From the NCBI RefSeq assembly GCF_026625785.1, contig NZ_CP113063.1:3100001-3164000 (forward strand): a stretch of DNA of 64,000 bases, in the 5' to 3' direction. Shown here in pieces: positions 1-8,800 of the stretch; the first letter of the stretch is position 1; each line of letters opens with the position of its first letter. The notes beneath the pieces are model-generated. The model was given only the letters and a program-made list of their open reading frames with translations. It searched no databases and was not told where the DNA came from. Both the position numbers and the translations under genes were made by a program. The DNA comes from Gordonia sp. SL306. GTDB lineage: Bacteria > Actinomycetota > Actinomycetes > Mycobacteriales > Mycobacteriaceae.

Positions 1-203
1 CGACCGTCGGCGACCATGGCGTCGATGCGCGCCGCGCCGACCAGTGCGAGATCCGGGGTGGGGGTGCAGAACGCGTGGAGTTCGTCGTCGAGTTCCGCCC
101 ACCGGTCGATCGCCGTGGTGACGAGTGACGTCGCGGTGGTCTCACCACGGCCGACCGACTCCGCCAGCTCCGCCACCGGCGGCCACGACCGCCGCTCGAT
201 CAT
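1..203 (-). CDS. Amidase, N-terminal part (gene runs off the left edge)
   Basis: Only the first 67 or so codons are in the window. Translation from the ATG at 203-201 begins MIERRSWPPVAELAESVGRG and continues into a helical segment ending RIDAMVADG. This resembles the start of amidase-signature enzymes of the AtzE/allophanate-hydrolase type, which hydrolyse amide bonds with a Ser-cisSer-Lys triad; the triad would lie beyond the edge and cannot be checked. The start codon overlaps the stop codon of the upstream permease gene (ATGA), so the two are almost certainly co-transcribed and translationally coupled. With a GntR gene upstream, the set looks like an uptake and hydrolysis module for a nucleobase, hydantoin or similar amide. 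The substrate is inference. Confidence 0.7.
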   Translation of the reverse strand, partial: MIERRSWPPVAELAESVGRGETTATSLVTTAIDRWAELDDELHAFCTPTPDLALVGAARIDAMVADG

Positions 204-1543
204 GCGGTCACCGCCGGCGCTGCCGGCGCAGGTGCGGTGTGGGACTCGGCGGTCGTCGACCGCCCGAGCGCCTTCTCGTAGGTCCAGAACACCACAGCGG
301 CGACGACGATGCCGACGAGTGCGTCGACCGATCCGGGAACCAGGTAGTGCGACACCGTCGCGAGGCCCGCCCCGATGACCCACGCGGTGAACGCACTGGC
401 ACGAAGACGCGTCGCGGTCGCCACGGACCGCTTGAGCACGAGTTGATCGACGATGAGGATCGCCCCGATGGGCGGCACGAAGATGCCCAGGATGTTCAGC
501 CAGTCGAGGAAGTACGACCACACCCCGGTGAGTGCGATCGCGGCGCCGAGGACGCCGAGAGCGACGGCCACCGGCCGCATCGTGCGCTTCGTGATGCCCG
601 ACCACCCGACCGCGCCGTTGTAGAGGCAATGGCTGGCGACGCTGCCGAGATTGGCGAAGACGAAGAACACGGCGACAGCGGTGAGCAGCGCGCTGTGACC
701 GGTCAGCAGACCGAGGAAGCCACCGCCATTGGTGGCGGGATCGGTGGATCCGCCGACGGCGACGACCAGGCCGCCGAGTGCGTAGGCGACGAAGTTCGAG
801 ACCGGGAATGCGGTGAACGTCGCTGCGACCGCGGACTTCCCGGACTTCGACCACCGGGTGAAGTCGGCCGTCATGGTGCCGGAATCGGCGAATCCGGCGA
901 TGACGATCCCGACAGCTGCGCCGAAGGTCAATGCGGTACCGGAGCCCTCGTAGCCGACGACGTCGCCGACGGCCAGATTGTTTCCCGTTGCGCCGTAGTA
1001 GAGCGCGATGCCGCCGAGAATGACGAACAGGGGCGTCGCGATCATGCCCAGCCACGACAGTGCGCGGATCCCGATCGTGGTGAGACCTGTGTAGATCACC
1101 GCACCGATGGCGGCCGCGAGCATCGGCGACCACCCGAGGGCATCATGCATCGTGGTGCCGGTGAGACCGATCTGGAACGAGAACCAGCCGATCACCACGG
1201 TCGCGAGGAACCCGGTGGCGATCAGCCGACCGGTGGTGCCGAAGGTCGCGAGCGCCTGCAGTGAGAAGCTGCGTCCGGTCTTGCCCGCGATGTAGCTGAG
1301 CGCGCCGACATACCCGAACAGGACGAGATTGCCGAGCAGCAACGCGATCATCCCGTTGACGAAGCCGAGGTTGTAGACGATCACCCCGCCGAACACGGCA
1401 TTGCCGAGATTCATCGGGAAGCCGAACCACACGGCGGCGATCGACGACAGGCTCCGTCGGGCCTCGATGGGAACCGGTTCGTGCTCGTATTCCTCGCCGA
1501 GATCGGCGGCGAGATCGTGCTGATGGCCTACGTCATGAGTCAT
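200..1543 (-). CDS. NCS1-family cytosine/purine-type permease (CodB-like)
   Basis: A 447-residue integral membrane protein with about twelve hydrophobic segments, the usual size for the nucleobase:cation symporter-1 family. The N-terminal region contains the family-typical stretch AAVWFGFPMNLGNAVFGG at about residues 37-54, and the middle has FADSGTMTADFTRW, as in CodB-type cytosine transporters. It should import a nucleobase or related compound with a cation across the cytoplasmic membrane. The start ATG at 1543 has an AAGGAA ribosome binding site six bases upstream. It is downstream of a GntR gene with an 86-base gap and overlaps the amidase start by four bases. Cytosine, allantoin and hydantoin are all possible substrates; the sequence does not decide. 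Confidence 0.88.
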   Translation of the reverse strand: MTHDVGHQHDLAADLGEEYEHEPVPIEARRSLSSIAAVWFGFPMNLGNAVFGGVIVYNLGFVNGMIALLLGNLVLFGYVGALSYIAGKTGRSFSLQALATFGTTGRLIATGFLATVVIGWFSFQIGLTGTTMHDALGWSPMLAAAIGAVIYTGLTTIGIRALSWLGMIATPLFVILGGIALYYGATGNNLAVGDVVGYEGSGTALTFGAAVGIVIAGFADSGTMTADFTRWSKSGKSAVAATFTAFPVSNFVAYALGGLVVAVGGSTDPATNGGGFLGLLTGHSALLTAVAVFFVFANLGSVASHCLYNGAVGWSGITKRTMRPVAVALGVLGAAIALTGVWSYFLDWLNILGIFVPPIGAILIVDQLVLKRSVATATRLRASAFTAWVIGAGLATVSHYLVPGSVDALVGIVVAAVVFWTYEKALGRSTTAESHTAPAPAAPAVTA

Positions 1544-1562
1544 GATGATTCCTTGGCAGAGA

Positions 1563-1582
1563 CCGCATGTCGCTACATGCGG
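1563..1582. repeat. Inverted repeat ahead of the permease gene
   Basis: CCGCATGT (1563-1570) and ACATGCGG (1575-1582) form perfect 8-bp arms around CGCT. It sits 20 bases before the permease start and 48 bases after the GntR stop. It could be an operator or an RNA hairpin attenuating read-through from the regulator gene. It differs from the palindrome in front of the GntR gene, so a separate binding protein or an RNA role is possible. Confidence 0.4.
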
Positions 1583-1629
1583 AATTCGGGTGAATCGATG
1601 ATCGATACGCGACGCTGCGCACCGGATGA

Positions 1630-2343
1630 TCAGCCTGCTGCGGCTGCGCCCTCGGGATGGTCCCCGAAGAGGTGTGAGAGCACGCGATTGCGGTTCACGC
1701 GTACGTGTGCGACGGCCAGGTCGGCCGCCCGGTCCCCGTCCCGATCGACGATGGCGGCCAACAGTTCCTCGTGCTCGCGCCAGAGCTGATCGGGACGATC
1801 GTTCTGCCGGAAGATCCAGTGCAGCCGGCCTTCCAGGGGTTCGAGAATCGAGGCCAGGAGGTCGTTACGCGCCAATCGGTTGACGGCGTCGTGGAACTCC
1901 TCGTTGAATCCATGGAGTGCCGGGCCGTCGGCGGCCTCCAAGGCTTTGCGGGCCTTGTTCCGCAGCGCACCCAGATGTGTTGCGTCCCTCTTGGTGAGTC
2001 GCTCCGCGGCGCGGCGAAAAGCCAGTCCTTCCAGTGCCTCCCGAACATCGAAGAGTTCCAGCACATCACGTCGAGAGAGCTTCTTGACGATCACGCCGCG
2101 GGTGGCGAGCATCTCGACGAATCCCTCGCTGTCGAGCATCCGTAACGCCTCGCGTACGGGGAGACGGGACACACCGAAGTCGGCGGCGACATCGCGTTCG
2201 ACGATCCGGTCGCCCGGGCCGTAGGTGCCGTCGATGATCCGCTCCCGCAGTTTGTCTCGGATCGATTCGCGCAGAGGGCGTCCGGCGGTTCCGTCGCCCG
2301 GCACCATCTGCAGTTCTCTGCCTGCCCGGTGGTCTGCGGTCAT
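1630..2343 (-). CDS. GntR-family (FCD subgroup) transcriptional regulator
   Basis: A 237-residue protein with an N-terminal winged helix (about residues 15-75; DFGVSRLPVREALRMLDSEG is the recognition-helix region) followed by an all-helical FCD ligand-binding domain with several metal/ligand histidines (EFHDAVNRL, AVAHVRVNRNR). The ATG at 2343 is preferred over an upstream TTG at 2391 because an AGGAAGG ribosome binding site lies just before it, and because the longer form would run through the palindrome at 2379-2392. The gene is upstream of, and parallel to, the permease and amidase genes, so it probably controls them in response to their substrate. A perfect palindrome 35 bases before the start is a likely autoregulatory operator. 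Confidence 0.88.
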   Translation of the reverse strand: MTADHRAGRELQMVPGDGTAGRPLRESIRDKLRERIIDGTYGPGDRIVERDVAADFGVSRLPVREALRMLDSEGFVEMLATRGVIVKKLSRRDVLELFDVREALEGLAFRRAAERLTKRDATHLGALRNKARKALEAADGPALHGFNEEFHDAVNRLARNDLLASILEPLEGRLHWIFRQNDRPDQLWREHEELLAAIVDRDGDRAADLAVAHVRVNRNRVLSHLFGDHPEGAAAAG

Positions 2344-2378
2344 TTCGTGGCGCCTTCCTGGGTGATGGCCCGGACCCG

Positions 2379-2392
2379 TTTGGGATCCCAAA
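2379..2392. promoter_or_regulatory. Palindromic operator candidate for the GntR regulator
   Basis: TTTGGGATCCCAAA is a perfect 14-bp palindrome located 36-49 bases upstream of the GntR start codon. FCD-type GntR proteins generally bind short perfect palindromes in their own promoters. The assignment to this regulator is inferred from position and symmetry. Confidence 0.6.
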
Positions 2393-2812
2393 AGCGAAGC
2401 TATGGAGTCGCGGGGGCGTCGTCAATCGCGGCGTACCCACCTCGCGCACGCGGAGGATTTCGCGAAAGTCCCAGGTCAGGGGTAGGTATCGGCACCAGCC
2501 TGCCGGATTGGGGCAAAACCGACATGAAACCGTGATCCGGTGCCTCACAGTGTGTTTGGGAGTCGCGGTGATTCCCGGGTGGGCTGTTGGGGATTCCACA
2601 ACCGTAACGCGACGTTCTCATCAGGGGGCTCGGCGCAACGCCGGCGTAACACTCACACGCCCCCGCGGACTTCGGAGCCCGGATGGTTCGGTCACCCCGA
2701 CTCCGCGCAACCACGCCCGAGAAGTTCCGATTGCGGATATTCTGTGGTCGATCGAACGGGCGTCGCGCCTGGTCGGGGCCAGTGGGCACCTCGAGGAAGC
2801 AGGTATGGACTC
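2393..2812. other. Intergenic region between the divergent GntR and serine-hydrolase genes
   Basis: About 420 bases without a convincing gene. It must hold both divergent promoters, but apart from the palindrome at its left edge I see no strong -35/-10 pair, terminator or RNA. An open frame extends the serine hydrolase upstream to 2540, but that part lacks a ribosome binding site and would bury the signal peptide. Confidence 0.5.
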
Positions 2813-4462
2813 ATGGGCGTTCGAACCTCATCGCGCGCGCGAACCCGACGGTCGACCGCCGTCGTGGTCGTCGCGGTGGTCGCCGCCACCGCCGTCGCCG
2901 CGTGCGATACGTCGTCATCGGAGTCGTCGTCGGTGTCCGGTCCCTCGTCGTCCGCGGCGTCCGCCGCAGAGGAGCCCGGTGATCCGAACACCGCCGTCGC
3001 GCAGGGCCTCCCGGATAATGCGGTGGACACCGCCGTCGGAGAGCTCGATGGCCTCGTCGGTTCCCTGATGAGGTCCACCAAGATCCCGGGGATGGCCGTC
3101 GCCGTGGTTCACGGCGGAAAGTCGGTGTATGCGAAGGGGTTCGGCGTCTCGGAGGTGGGCACCGACCGAAAAGTCGACGCGGATACGGTGTTCCCGCTGG
3201 CATCGATGTCGAAGTCGATTGGCTCCACCGTGATCGCGAAGTTGATCACCGACAAGGTGGTGGGGTGGGACACCCCGGTCGCGCCGAATCTTCCGGGCTT
3301 CGCACTCTCCGACCTCTACGTGAGCCAGAACGTCACCATCGGGGACATGTACTCGCATCGTTCCGGGCTGCCCGATCACGCGGGGGACAAACTCGAAGAG
3401 CTCGGATACGACCGGGACCAGATCCTCGCCCGGTTGCGCTACATGCCACTGGACCCGTTCCGCGTCACCTACAACTACACCAACTTCGGGGTGACCGCGG
3501 CGGCCGAGTCGGCTGCTCGGAAGGCGGGGTCGGACTGGGCGACGCTCTCGGAGCAGGCGCTCTACGGTCCACTCGGCATGACTCACACCAGTTCCCGGTT
3601 TCGCGACTTCGAGGCCGAGCCCGACCGGGTGGTCGGCCACGTGCAGGACGGTGGCAACTGGGTCAGGACACCGCAGCAGCGTGATCCCGACGCCCAGTCA
3701 CCGGCGGGTGGTATCTCGTCGTCGGTGAACGACCTGACGCATTGGATGGCGATGCTGCTCGGCAACGGGATGTACAACGGCAAGCAGATCGTCGGTGAGG
3801 ATGCGCTGCTGCCGGCAGTGACGCCGGAGATGATCTCGTCGCCCGCCGGTTCACCGGACGCACGGGCCGGTTATTACGGTTACGGATTCAACGTCTCGGT
3901 CACCGAAGGGGCCCGCACGCAATACAGCCACTCCGGGGCCTTCTCGATGGGGGCCGGGACGAACTTCCTGGTCATGCCGTCGGCCGACGTCGCGATCGTC
4001 GCGCTGTCCAACGCCGCTCCCATCGGGGCTGTGGACGCGCTGACCGGCGAGTTCGCCGACATCGTCGCGTTCGGCGAGGTACGCCACGATTGGCGCACCC
4101 TGTACGCCCACGGCTACGCCGAGATGAACAAGCCCTCCGGCACCCTCGTGGGACAGCAGCCGCCTGCGAACCCGGCGCCGGCGCAGCCGCTGTCGACCTA
4201 TGCAGGCACGTATCAGAACGACGTGTACGGGCCTGCCGTCGTCCGCGAGCAGAACGGCAAGCTCATCCTCGCGCTGGGGCCCGACGGGAAGACGACGCAC
4301 GAGCTGACGCACTGGGACGGCAATACCTTCACGTTCACGCTGCGCACCGAGAACGCCGAGCCGGGATCGATCTCCAAGGTCACCTTCGACGGCGCGGCCG
4401 GCTCACGGATGACCGTGGAGTACTACGACGACGGGACGTCGAACGGCGAGTTCACACGCTGA
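2813..4462 (+). CDS. Serine hydrolase lipoprotein, beta-lactamase/penicillin-binding fold
   Basis: A 549-residue exported protein. The N-terminus has arginines, a hydrophobic core and a lipobox-like VAAC (about residue 29), so it is probably a lipoprotein. The beta-lactamase class C/esterase domain shows the SxxK motif SMSK (Ser131, Lys134), the YxN-type motif YTN, and an HSG motif replacing the usual KTG box. The C-terminal 110 residues look like the DUF3471-type beta domain common in these enzymes. The family includes D-aminopeptidases, esterases and D,D-peptidases, and the substrate cannot be told from sequence. The ATG at 2813 was chosen because it places a normal signal peptide at the N-terminus. 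The gene is convergent with the flavin oxidoreductase, 13 bases apart. Confidence 0.88.
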   Translation: MGVRTSSRARTRRSTAVVVVAVVAATAVAACDTSSSESSSVSGPSSSAASAAEEPGDPNTAVAQGLPDNAVDTAVGELDGLVGSLMRSTKIPGMAVAVVHGGKSVYAKGFGVSEVGTDRKVDADTVFPLASMSKSIGSTVIAKLITDKVVGWDTPVAPNLPGFALSDLYVSQNVTIGDMYSHRSGLPDHAGDKLEELGYDRDQILARLRYMPLDPFRVTYNYTNFGVTAAAESAARKAGSDWATLSEQALYGPLGMTHTSSRFRDFEAEPDRVVGHVQDGGNWVRTPQQRDPDAQSPAGGISSSVNDLTHWMAMLLGNGMYNGKQIVGEDALLPAVTPEMISSPAGSPDARAGYYGYGFNVSVTEGARTQYSHSGAFSMGAGTNFLVMPSADVAIVALSNAAPIGAVDALTGEFADIVAFGEVRHDWRTLYAHGYAEMNKPSGTLVGQQPPANPAPAQPLSTYAGTYQNDVYGPAVVREQNGKLILALGPDGKTTHELTHWDGNTFTFTLRTENAEPGSISKVTFDGAAGSRMTVEYYDDGTSNGEFTR

Positions 4463-4475
4463 ACCGACGCCGGCG

Positions 4476-5714
4476 TCACCGTGCGGCGGCCTCGACGGCG
4501 AGCGGATCGGGGACCTCGCCCGTCCGGATAGGGCAGCGGGTGTGGCTGTAGATGGTCGGCATGCACAGATTGCAGTGCACGCAGCGCGACGTCGTGCTCG
4601 GGTCGGCCTGGATGCGCAGCGGCAGGTCCGGTTCGCGCAGCAGGGCACGGCCCATCGCCACGAAGTCGAAGCCTTCCGCGAGCGCCAGTTCCATCGAGGG
4701 TCGATCGGTGATGCCGCCCAACAGGATCAGGGGCATGCGCACCGCAGCGCGGAGCTGTCGTGCGAGGGGCAGCAGATAGGCGTCGTGATACTCGTAGTGC
4801 TTGAGGAAGATCGGGCCCATCGCCTTCAGCCCGGCGCGCATCGCGCCGCGGAACACGTCGGCGAACTCGTCGCGGGGCGGGTCGCCGTGGAAGAGATACA
4901 TCGGGTTGAGCAGTGAGCTGCCTGCGGTGGGCTCGATCGCATCGAGGTGGCCGTCGGACTCGAGGAGTTGCGCCACGGCACACGCCTCGTCGATGTTGAA
5001 ACCGCTGAATCGACTGCGGTGGCCGGTGCCGGGCGTGCCGACGCCGTCGTACATGTTGAGCTTGGCCCAGACCGCGGCCTCGTCGCCCACCTCGTCGCGT
5101 ACCGCCTCGACGACCTCGCGGGCGAACCGGGCACGGTTGACCAGGGAGCCGCCGTAGCCGTCGTGGCGGTGATTGAGCAGCGGGGACAGGAAGCTACTGA
5201 CCAGATAGTTGTGGCCGCAGTGGATCTCGAGGCCGTCGAACCCCGAGTCGACCGCGATGCGGGCCGCTCGACGAAAGGTCGCCAGCATTGCGGTGATCCC
5301 GTCGGCGTCGAGCTTCTGGGTGACGGACATGCCCATCGGTGCCGGGATGCGGGAGGGGCCGAGCGCTTTCTTGCGATTGGACACCGAGTTCGCCACCGGA
5401 CCCGCGTGTCCGAGCTGTGCGGCGGCCAGGGCGCCTTCGGAGTGGATGGCGTCGGTGAGCCGTCGGAGACCTGGCATCGCCTCGTCTCGCAGCCAGATCT
5501 GGTGTCGGTCGGTACGGCCTTCGGGGGCCACGGCGCAGTAGGCCACCGTGCTCATCGCGACGCCGCCCGCGGCGACCTCGCGGTGGAACTCGACGAGGTC
5601 GTCGGTCACCAGGGCGTCGGGGGTGGCGCCCTCGAAGGTCGCGCACTTGATCAGGCGATTGCGCAGCGTCAGCGGTCCGAGACGTGCCGGGGTGAAGGGA
5701 TCGGGCGCGGTCAT
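4476..5714 (-). CDS. Old-yellow-enzyme-type NADH:flavin oxidoreductase with a C-terminal cysteine cluster
   Basis: A 412-residue FMN-dependent TIM-barrel oxidoreductase. The family signature is clear: HCGHNYLVSSFLSP with downstream N-R-DGYGGS-NR around residues 165-195, and LGGITDRPSMELAL with DFVAMGRALLREPD near the C-terminus for phosphate binding. The last 45 residues carry CVHCNLCMPTIYSHTRC, a C-x2-C-x2-C-x8-C pattern like the [4Fe-4S] ligands of trimethylamine dehydrogenase and 2,4-dienoyl-CoA/2-enoate reductases. The C-terminal FAD/NAD domain of those enzymes is absent, so electrons must come from another protein or directly from NAD(P)H. Its ATG overlaps the stop of the TetR gene (ATGA), indicating one operon. 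The substrate is probably an enone or enoate; this is inference. Confidence 0.87.
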   Translation of the reverse strand: MTAPDPFTPARLGPLTLRNRLIKCATFEGATPDALVTDDLVEFHREVAAGGVAMSTVAYCAVAPEGRTDRHQIWLRDEAMPGLRRLTDAIHSEGALAAAQLGHAGPVANSVSNRKKALGPSRIPAPMGMSVTQKLDADGITAMLATFRRAARIAVDSGFDGLEIHCGHNYLVSSFLSPLLNHRHDGYGGSLVNRARFAREVVEAVRDEVGDEAAVWAKLNMYDGVGTPGTGHRSRFSGFNIDEACAVAQLLESDGHLDAIEPTAGSSLLNPMYLFHGDPPRDEFADVFRGAMRAGLKAMGPIFLKHYEYHDAYLLPLARQLRAAVRMPLILLGGITDRPSMELALAEGFDFVAMGRALLREPDLPLRIQADPSTTSRCVHCNLCMPTIYSHTRCPIRTGEVPDPLAVEAAAR

Positions 5715-6340
5715 GAGTTCTCCTGGGGCTGGGCTGCGGGTGGGGTTGCACGTGGGGATGTGCGGGTGGGCACGGCGAGTCCGGCGACGACGAAGTCCGC
5801 GAGTGCCGCGGTGGCGGCAGGTGACAGTGGTTGCTCACCGCCGAACTGGGTGAGCACGAGCTGGAACGCGAGACCCCACCGGCGGCACGCGTCGTCGTCG
5901 GAGATGCCGTCGATCAGCCGGACGAGTACCCCGGACCAGCGGTCGAGCTGAAACCAGGGACGGGTCCAGGTGGCCTGCGGATGCGTGAGGACGAAACGCG
6001 CCAGCAGCCGTAGATGGAGGCGGCCGACCGGGTCGTCCTGGATGTCGACAAAGGGCGCCAGGATCAGGTCGACGAGTGAGGTGAGGTCGGAGGTTGCGGG
6101 GTCGAACCGGTCGAGAGGGTCGGCCCAGCGTGGGGCCAGTCGGTCTTCGAGGAGTTCGACGGCAAGTCGATCCTTGGAACCGAAGTGGTAGTGGACAGCT
6201 GCCGGGTTCGCGTCGGCCGCTGCGCAGATGGCACGCACCGATACCTGTTCGTACCCGTCGGTGAGGAACAGCGACTCGGCCGCGGTGAGGAGTGCCGTCC
6301 GGGTCGGTTCGCCGCGATGAGTGGCTGTCGGCGCGGGCAT
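5711..6340 (-). CDS. TetR-family transcriptional regulator of the flavin oxidoreductase operon
   Basis: A 209-residue TetR/AcrR protein. The helix-turn-helix is seen at about residues 10-55 (VRAICAAADANPAAVHYHFGSKDRL) and the rest is an all-helical ligand-binding domain. The ATG at 6340 is preferred over a TTG at 6364 because the TTG frame would add a non-conserved leader. Its stop overlaps the start of the downstream old-yellow-enzyme gene. A 17-bp palindrome 32 bases upstream is the likely operator, so the pair is probably autoregulated and induced by the enzyme's substrate. The divergent lpdA promoter lies next to the operator and might be affected. Confidence 0.88.
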   Translation of the reverse strand: MPAPTATHRGEPTRTALLTAAESLFLTDGYEQVSVRAICAAADANPAAVHYHFGSKDRLAVELLEDRLAPRWADPLDRFDPATSDLTSLVDLILAPFVDIQDDPVGRLHLRLLARFVLTHPQATWTRPWFQLDRWSGVLVRLIDGISDDDACRRWGLAFQLVLTQFGGEQPLSPAATAALADFVVAGLAVPTRTSPRATPPAAQPQENS

Positions 6341-6371
6341 GCTGTCGATGGAAGCACAACTCAATCAGCGA

Positions 6372-6388
6372 TTCAATCATTGATTGAA
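6372..6388. promoter_or_regulatory. TetR operator candidate between the TetR and lpdA genes
   Basis: TTCAATCA (6372-6379) and TGATTGAA (6381-6388) are perfect 8-bp arms around one base. A further AATCA copy lies at 6363-6367. Position, symmetry and AT-richness in a GC-rich setting fit a TetR-family operator overlapping the promoter. Confidence 0.65.
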
Positions 6389-6470
6389 ATACTCCCGGAG
6401 GGCGGGAAAGTTACCGCCCGGTACGGGGACGCCCTGCGGCCGCGACATGGTGCGACGTAGGCTGGCAGAC

Positions 6471-7856
6471 GTGTCTGAACACTTTCAAACAGTTGTCCTG
6501 GGTGCAGGTCCAGGTGGGTACGTGGCCGCGATCCGGTCTGCCCAGCTGGGCATGAAAACCGCCGTCATCGAAGAGAAGTACTGGGGCGGCGTCTGCCTCA
6601 ACGTCGGATGCATCCCGTCCAAGGCGCTTCTGCGGAACGCCGAGCTCGCCCACATCTTCAACCATCAGGCGAAGACCTTCGGCATGACCGGCGACGTCTC
6701 GTTCGATTTCGGCGCGGCCTTCGACCGGAGCCGCAAGGTGTCGGACGGCATCGTCAAGGGCGTCCACTTCCTGATGAAGAAGAACAAGATCACCGAGATC
6801 GACGGATACGGGAAGTTCAAGGACGCCAAGACCATCGTCGTGGGCGATCGCGAGATCACCTTCGACAACGTCATCATCAACACCGGCTCCACTGTGAAGC
6901 TGCTGCCCGGTGTCGAGCTCTCGGACAACGTGGTCACCTATGAGACCCAGATCCTCACCCGTGAGCTGCCGAAGTCGATCGTGATCGTCGGCGCAGGCGC
7001 CATCGGTATGGAGTTCGGCTACGTGCTCGCCAACTACGGTGTCGACGTCACCATCGTCGAGTTCCTCGACCGCGTGCTGCCGAACGAGGACGTCGACGCG
7101 TCCAAGGCCATCGCCAAGGAATACAAGAAGCTCGGGGTCAAGGTCCTGACCTCCACCAAGGTGCAGACCGTCAAGGACAACGGCGACAGCGTCACCGTGA
7201 GTTACCGGGACGCCAAGGACAACGACGGTGAGATCACCGTCGACAAGGTCCTGATGTCCGTTGGCTTCGCCCCGCGCGTCGAGGGCTTCGGCCTCGAGAA
7301 CACCGGTGTCGAGCTGACCGACCGCGGTGCCATCGCCATCGACGACTTCATGCGGACCAACGTCGACAACATCTACGCCATCGGCGACGTCACCGCGAAG
7401 CTGATGCTCGCGCACGTCGCCGAAGCGCAGGGCGTGGTGGCCGCCGAGGTGATGGCCGGTGCGGAGACGATGACGCTCGGCGACTACCGCTTCATGCCGC
7501 GCGCCACGTTCTGCCAGCCGCAGGTCGCCTCGTTCGGGCTCACCGAGGCGCAAGCGAAGGACGAGGGCTACAACGTCAAGGCCACCACGTTCCCGTTCAG
7601 TGCCAACGGCAAGGCCCAGGGTCTCGGCGAGACCGCCGGCTTCGCGAAGCTGCTCACCAACGCCGACACCGACGAGCTGCTCGGTGGTCACCTGGTGGGC
7701 GACAACGTCTCCGAGATGCTTCCCGAGATGACGCTGGCCCACAAATGGGATCTGACCGCCAAGGAACTCGCGCGCAACGTGCACACCCACCCGACGTTGT
7801 CGGAGGCGATGCAGGAGACCTTCCACGGCGCGATCGGCCACATGATCAACCTGTGA
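6471..7856 (+). CDS. lpdA: Dihydrolipoamide dehydrogenase (E3)
   Basis: A 461-residue flavoprotein disulfide reductase that reoxidises the lipoyl groups of 2-oxoacid dehydrogenase complexes with NAD+. In mycobacteria the same protein also serves the peroxynitrite reductase/peroxidase complex. Visible motifs are the FAD-binding [14 protein letters not shown] at the N-terminus, the redox disulfide [16 protein letters not shown] (about residues 37-52), the NAD-binding [19 protein letters not shown] and the active-site HTHPTLSE near the C-terminus. It resembles M. tuberculosis Rv0462 closely along its length. The GTG at 6471 matches the family N-terminus; an in-frame ATG at 6447 is possible but gives an unusual leader. 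It opens the segment shared with the Rv0462-Rv0485 region. Confidence 0.95.
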   Translation: MSEHFQTVVLGAGPGGYVAAIRSAQLGMKTAVIEEKYWGGVCLNVGCIPSKALLRNAELAHIFNHQAKTFGMTGDVSFDFGAAFDRSRKVSDGIVKGVHFLMKKNKITEIDGYGKFKDAKTIVVGDREITFDNVIINTGSTVKLLPGVELSDNVVTYETQILTRELPKSIVIVGAGAIGMEFGYVLANYGVDVTIVEFLDRVLPNEDVDASKAIAKEYKKLGVKVLTSTKVQTVKDNGDSVTVSYRDAKDNDGEITVDKVLMSVGFAPRVEGFGLENTGVELTDRGAIAIDDFMRTNVDNIYAIGDVTAKLMLAHVAEAQGVVAAEVMAGAETMTLGDYRFMPRATFCQPQVASFGLTEAQAKDEGYNVKATTFPFSANGKAQGLGETAGFAKLLTNADTDELLGGHLVGDNVSEMLPEMTLAHKWDLTAKELARNVHTHPTLSEAMQETFHGAIGHMINL

Positions 7857-7865
7857 CCGTCGATG

Positions 7866-7904
7866 CGTAGCAATGGTCCGCGCCGGCCGCGGGCTATTGC
7901 TACG
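7866..7904 (+). terminator. Strong hairpin after lpdA
   Basis: CGTAGCAAT (7866-7874) pairs perfectly with ATTGCTACG (7896-7904), and G-C/G-U pairs extend the stem inward to about 17 bp around a five-base loop. It begins ten bases after the lpdA stop. There is no T-tract, as is common for actinobacterial terminators. It ends eight bases before the next start codon, so it could also influence translation of the AlkA-like gene. Confidence 0.55.
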
Positions 7905-7912
7905 GAATCGCC

Positions 7913-8788
7913 ATGACTGCGCAGCGGTCGTGGGTGCCGCCGTGGCCGTTGGACATCAGCGCGACGGTCGGACATCTCCGTCGCGGCAGCGGCGACCCCG
8001 CCTTTGTCTATGGCCGTGACGGCTCGGTCTGGCGAGCGGTCCACACTCCGGACGGTCCGGGCACTCTGACAGTCGACTTCGACGGCACCACGGTCATCGG
8101 TCGCGCGTGGGGGGCGGGTGCCGCGTGGCTCCTCGACCAGATGCCGGATTTCCTCGGCGCGCAGGATGATCCGAGTGCGCTCGAGCCGTGCGACCCCGTC
8201 GTCGAACGTCTGGTTCGGCAATCTGAGGGTCTGCGGATCGGGCGCACCGACCGGGTGTGGGAGGCGCTGGTGCCGGCCATCCTCGAGCAGAAGGTCGTCG
8301 GTACCGAGGCGTGGCGGGCGTGGCGATACCTGTTGCGGCGCTACGGAGAGCGGGCTCCGGGCCCGGTACCGGACACCATGCGGGTTCCGCCGCCGCAGCC
8401 GACGTGGGCGCGGATTCCCAGTTGGGAATGGCATCGCAGCGGTATCGAGCCGGTGCGGATGCGCACCATCCGCGGCGCGACCTCGATGGACGTGGAACGC
8501 CATCCCGATCACCTTCGACTACTCCGTGGCGTAGGCCGGTGGACCGAGGCGGAGACACGCGCGCGCGCAGTCGGCGACGCCGACGTGGTCAACGTGGGCG
8601 ATTACCACATCCCGTCGCTGGTGGGGCAGGCCCTGATCGGCGAACCCGTCGACGACGACGGCATGCTCGAACTGCTCGAACCCTATGCGGGGCAACGCCA
8701 GCGGATCATCCGGATGATCGAACTCCACGGCCCGCGGCCGCAGCGGCGCGGGCCGCGTATGTCGGTGCGGGACTATCGGGACTTCTGA
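7913..8788 (+). CDS. AlkA-like DNA-3-methyladenine glycosylase (HhH-GPD fold)
   Basis: A 291-residue base-excision repair glycosylase. The helix-hairpin-helix region reads LRGVGRWTEAETRARAVGDADVV, followed by VGDYHIPSLVG, whose aspartate is in the position of the catalytic Asp of HhH-GPD enzymes. Upstream, LVPAILEQKVVGTEAWRAWR fits the helix that precedes the active site in AlkA-type proteins. It would remove alkylated purines from DNA. The start ATG at 7913 has no clear Shine-Dalgarno sequence and lies directly after the lpdA hairpin, so it may be expressed from its own leaderless transcript. It is convergent with the methyltransferase gene, 12 bases apart. Confidence 0.85.
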   Translation: MTAQRSWVPPWPLDISATVGHLRRGSGDPAFVYGRDGSVWRAVHTPDGPGTLTVDFDGTTVIGRAWGAGAAWLLDQMPDFLGAQDDPSALEPCDPVVERLVRQSEGLRIGRTDRVWEALVPAILEQKVVGTEAWRAWRYLLRRYGERAPGPVPDTMRVPPPQPTWARIPSWEWHRSGIEPVRMRTIRGATSMDVERHPDHLRLLRGVGRWTEAETRARAVGDADVVNVGDYHIPSLVGQALIGEPVDDDGMLELLEPYAGQRQRIIRMIELHGPRPQRRGPRMSVRDYRDF

Positions 8789-8800
8789 ACAGCGACGAGG

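Noticed and set aside
2540-2812. N-terminal extension of the serine hydrolase
   Set aside because: The open frame continues upstream, but the signal peptide at residue 1 of the 2813 start would then be internal, and there is no ribosome binding site.
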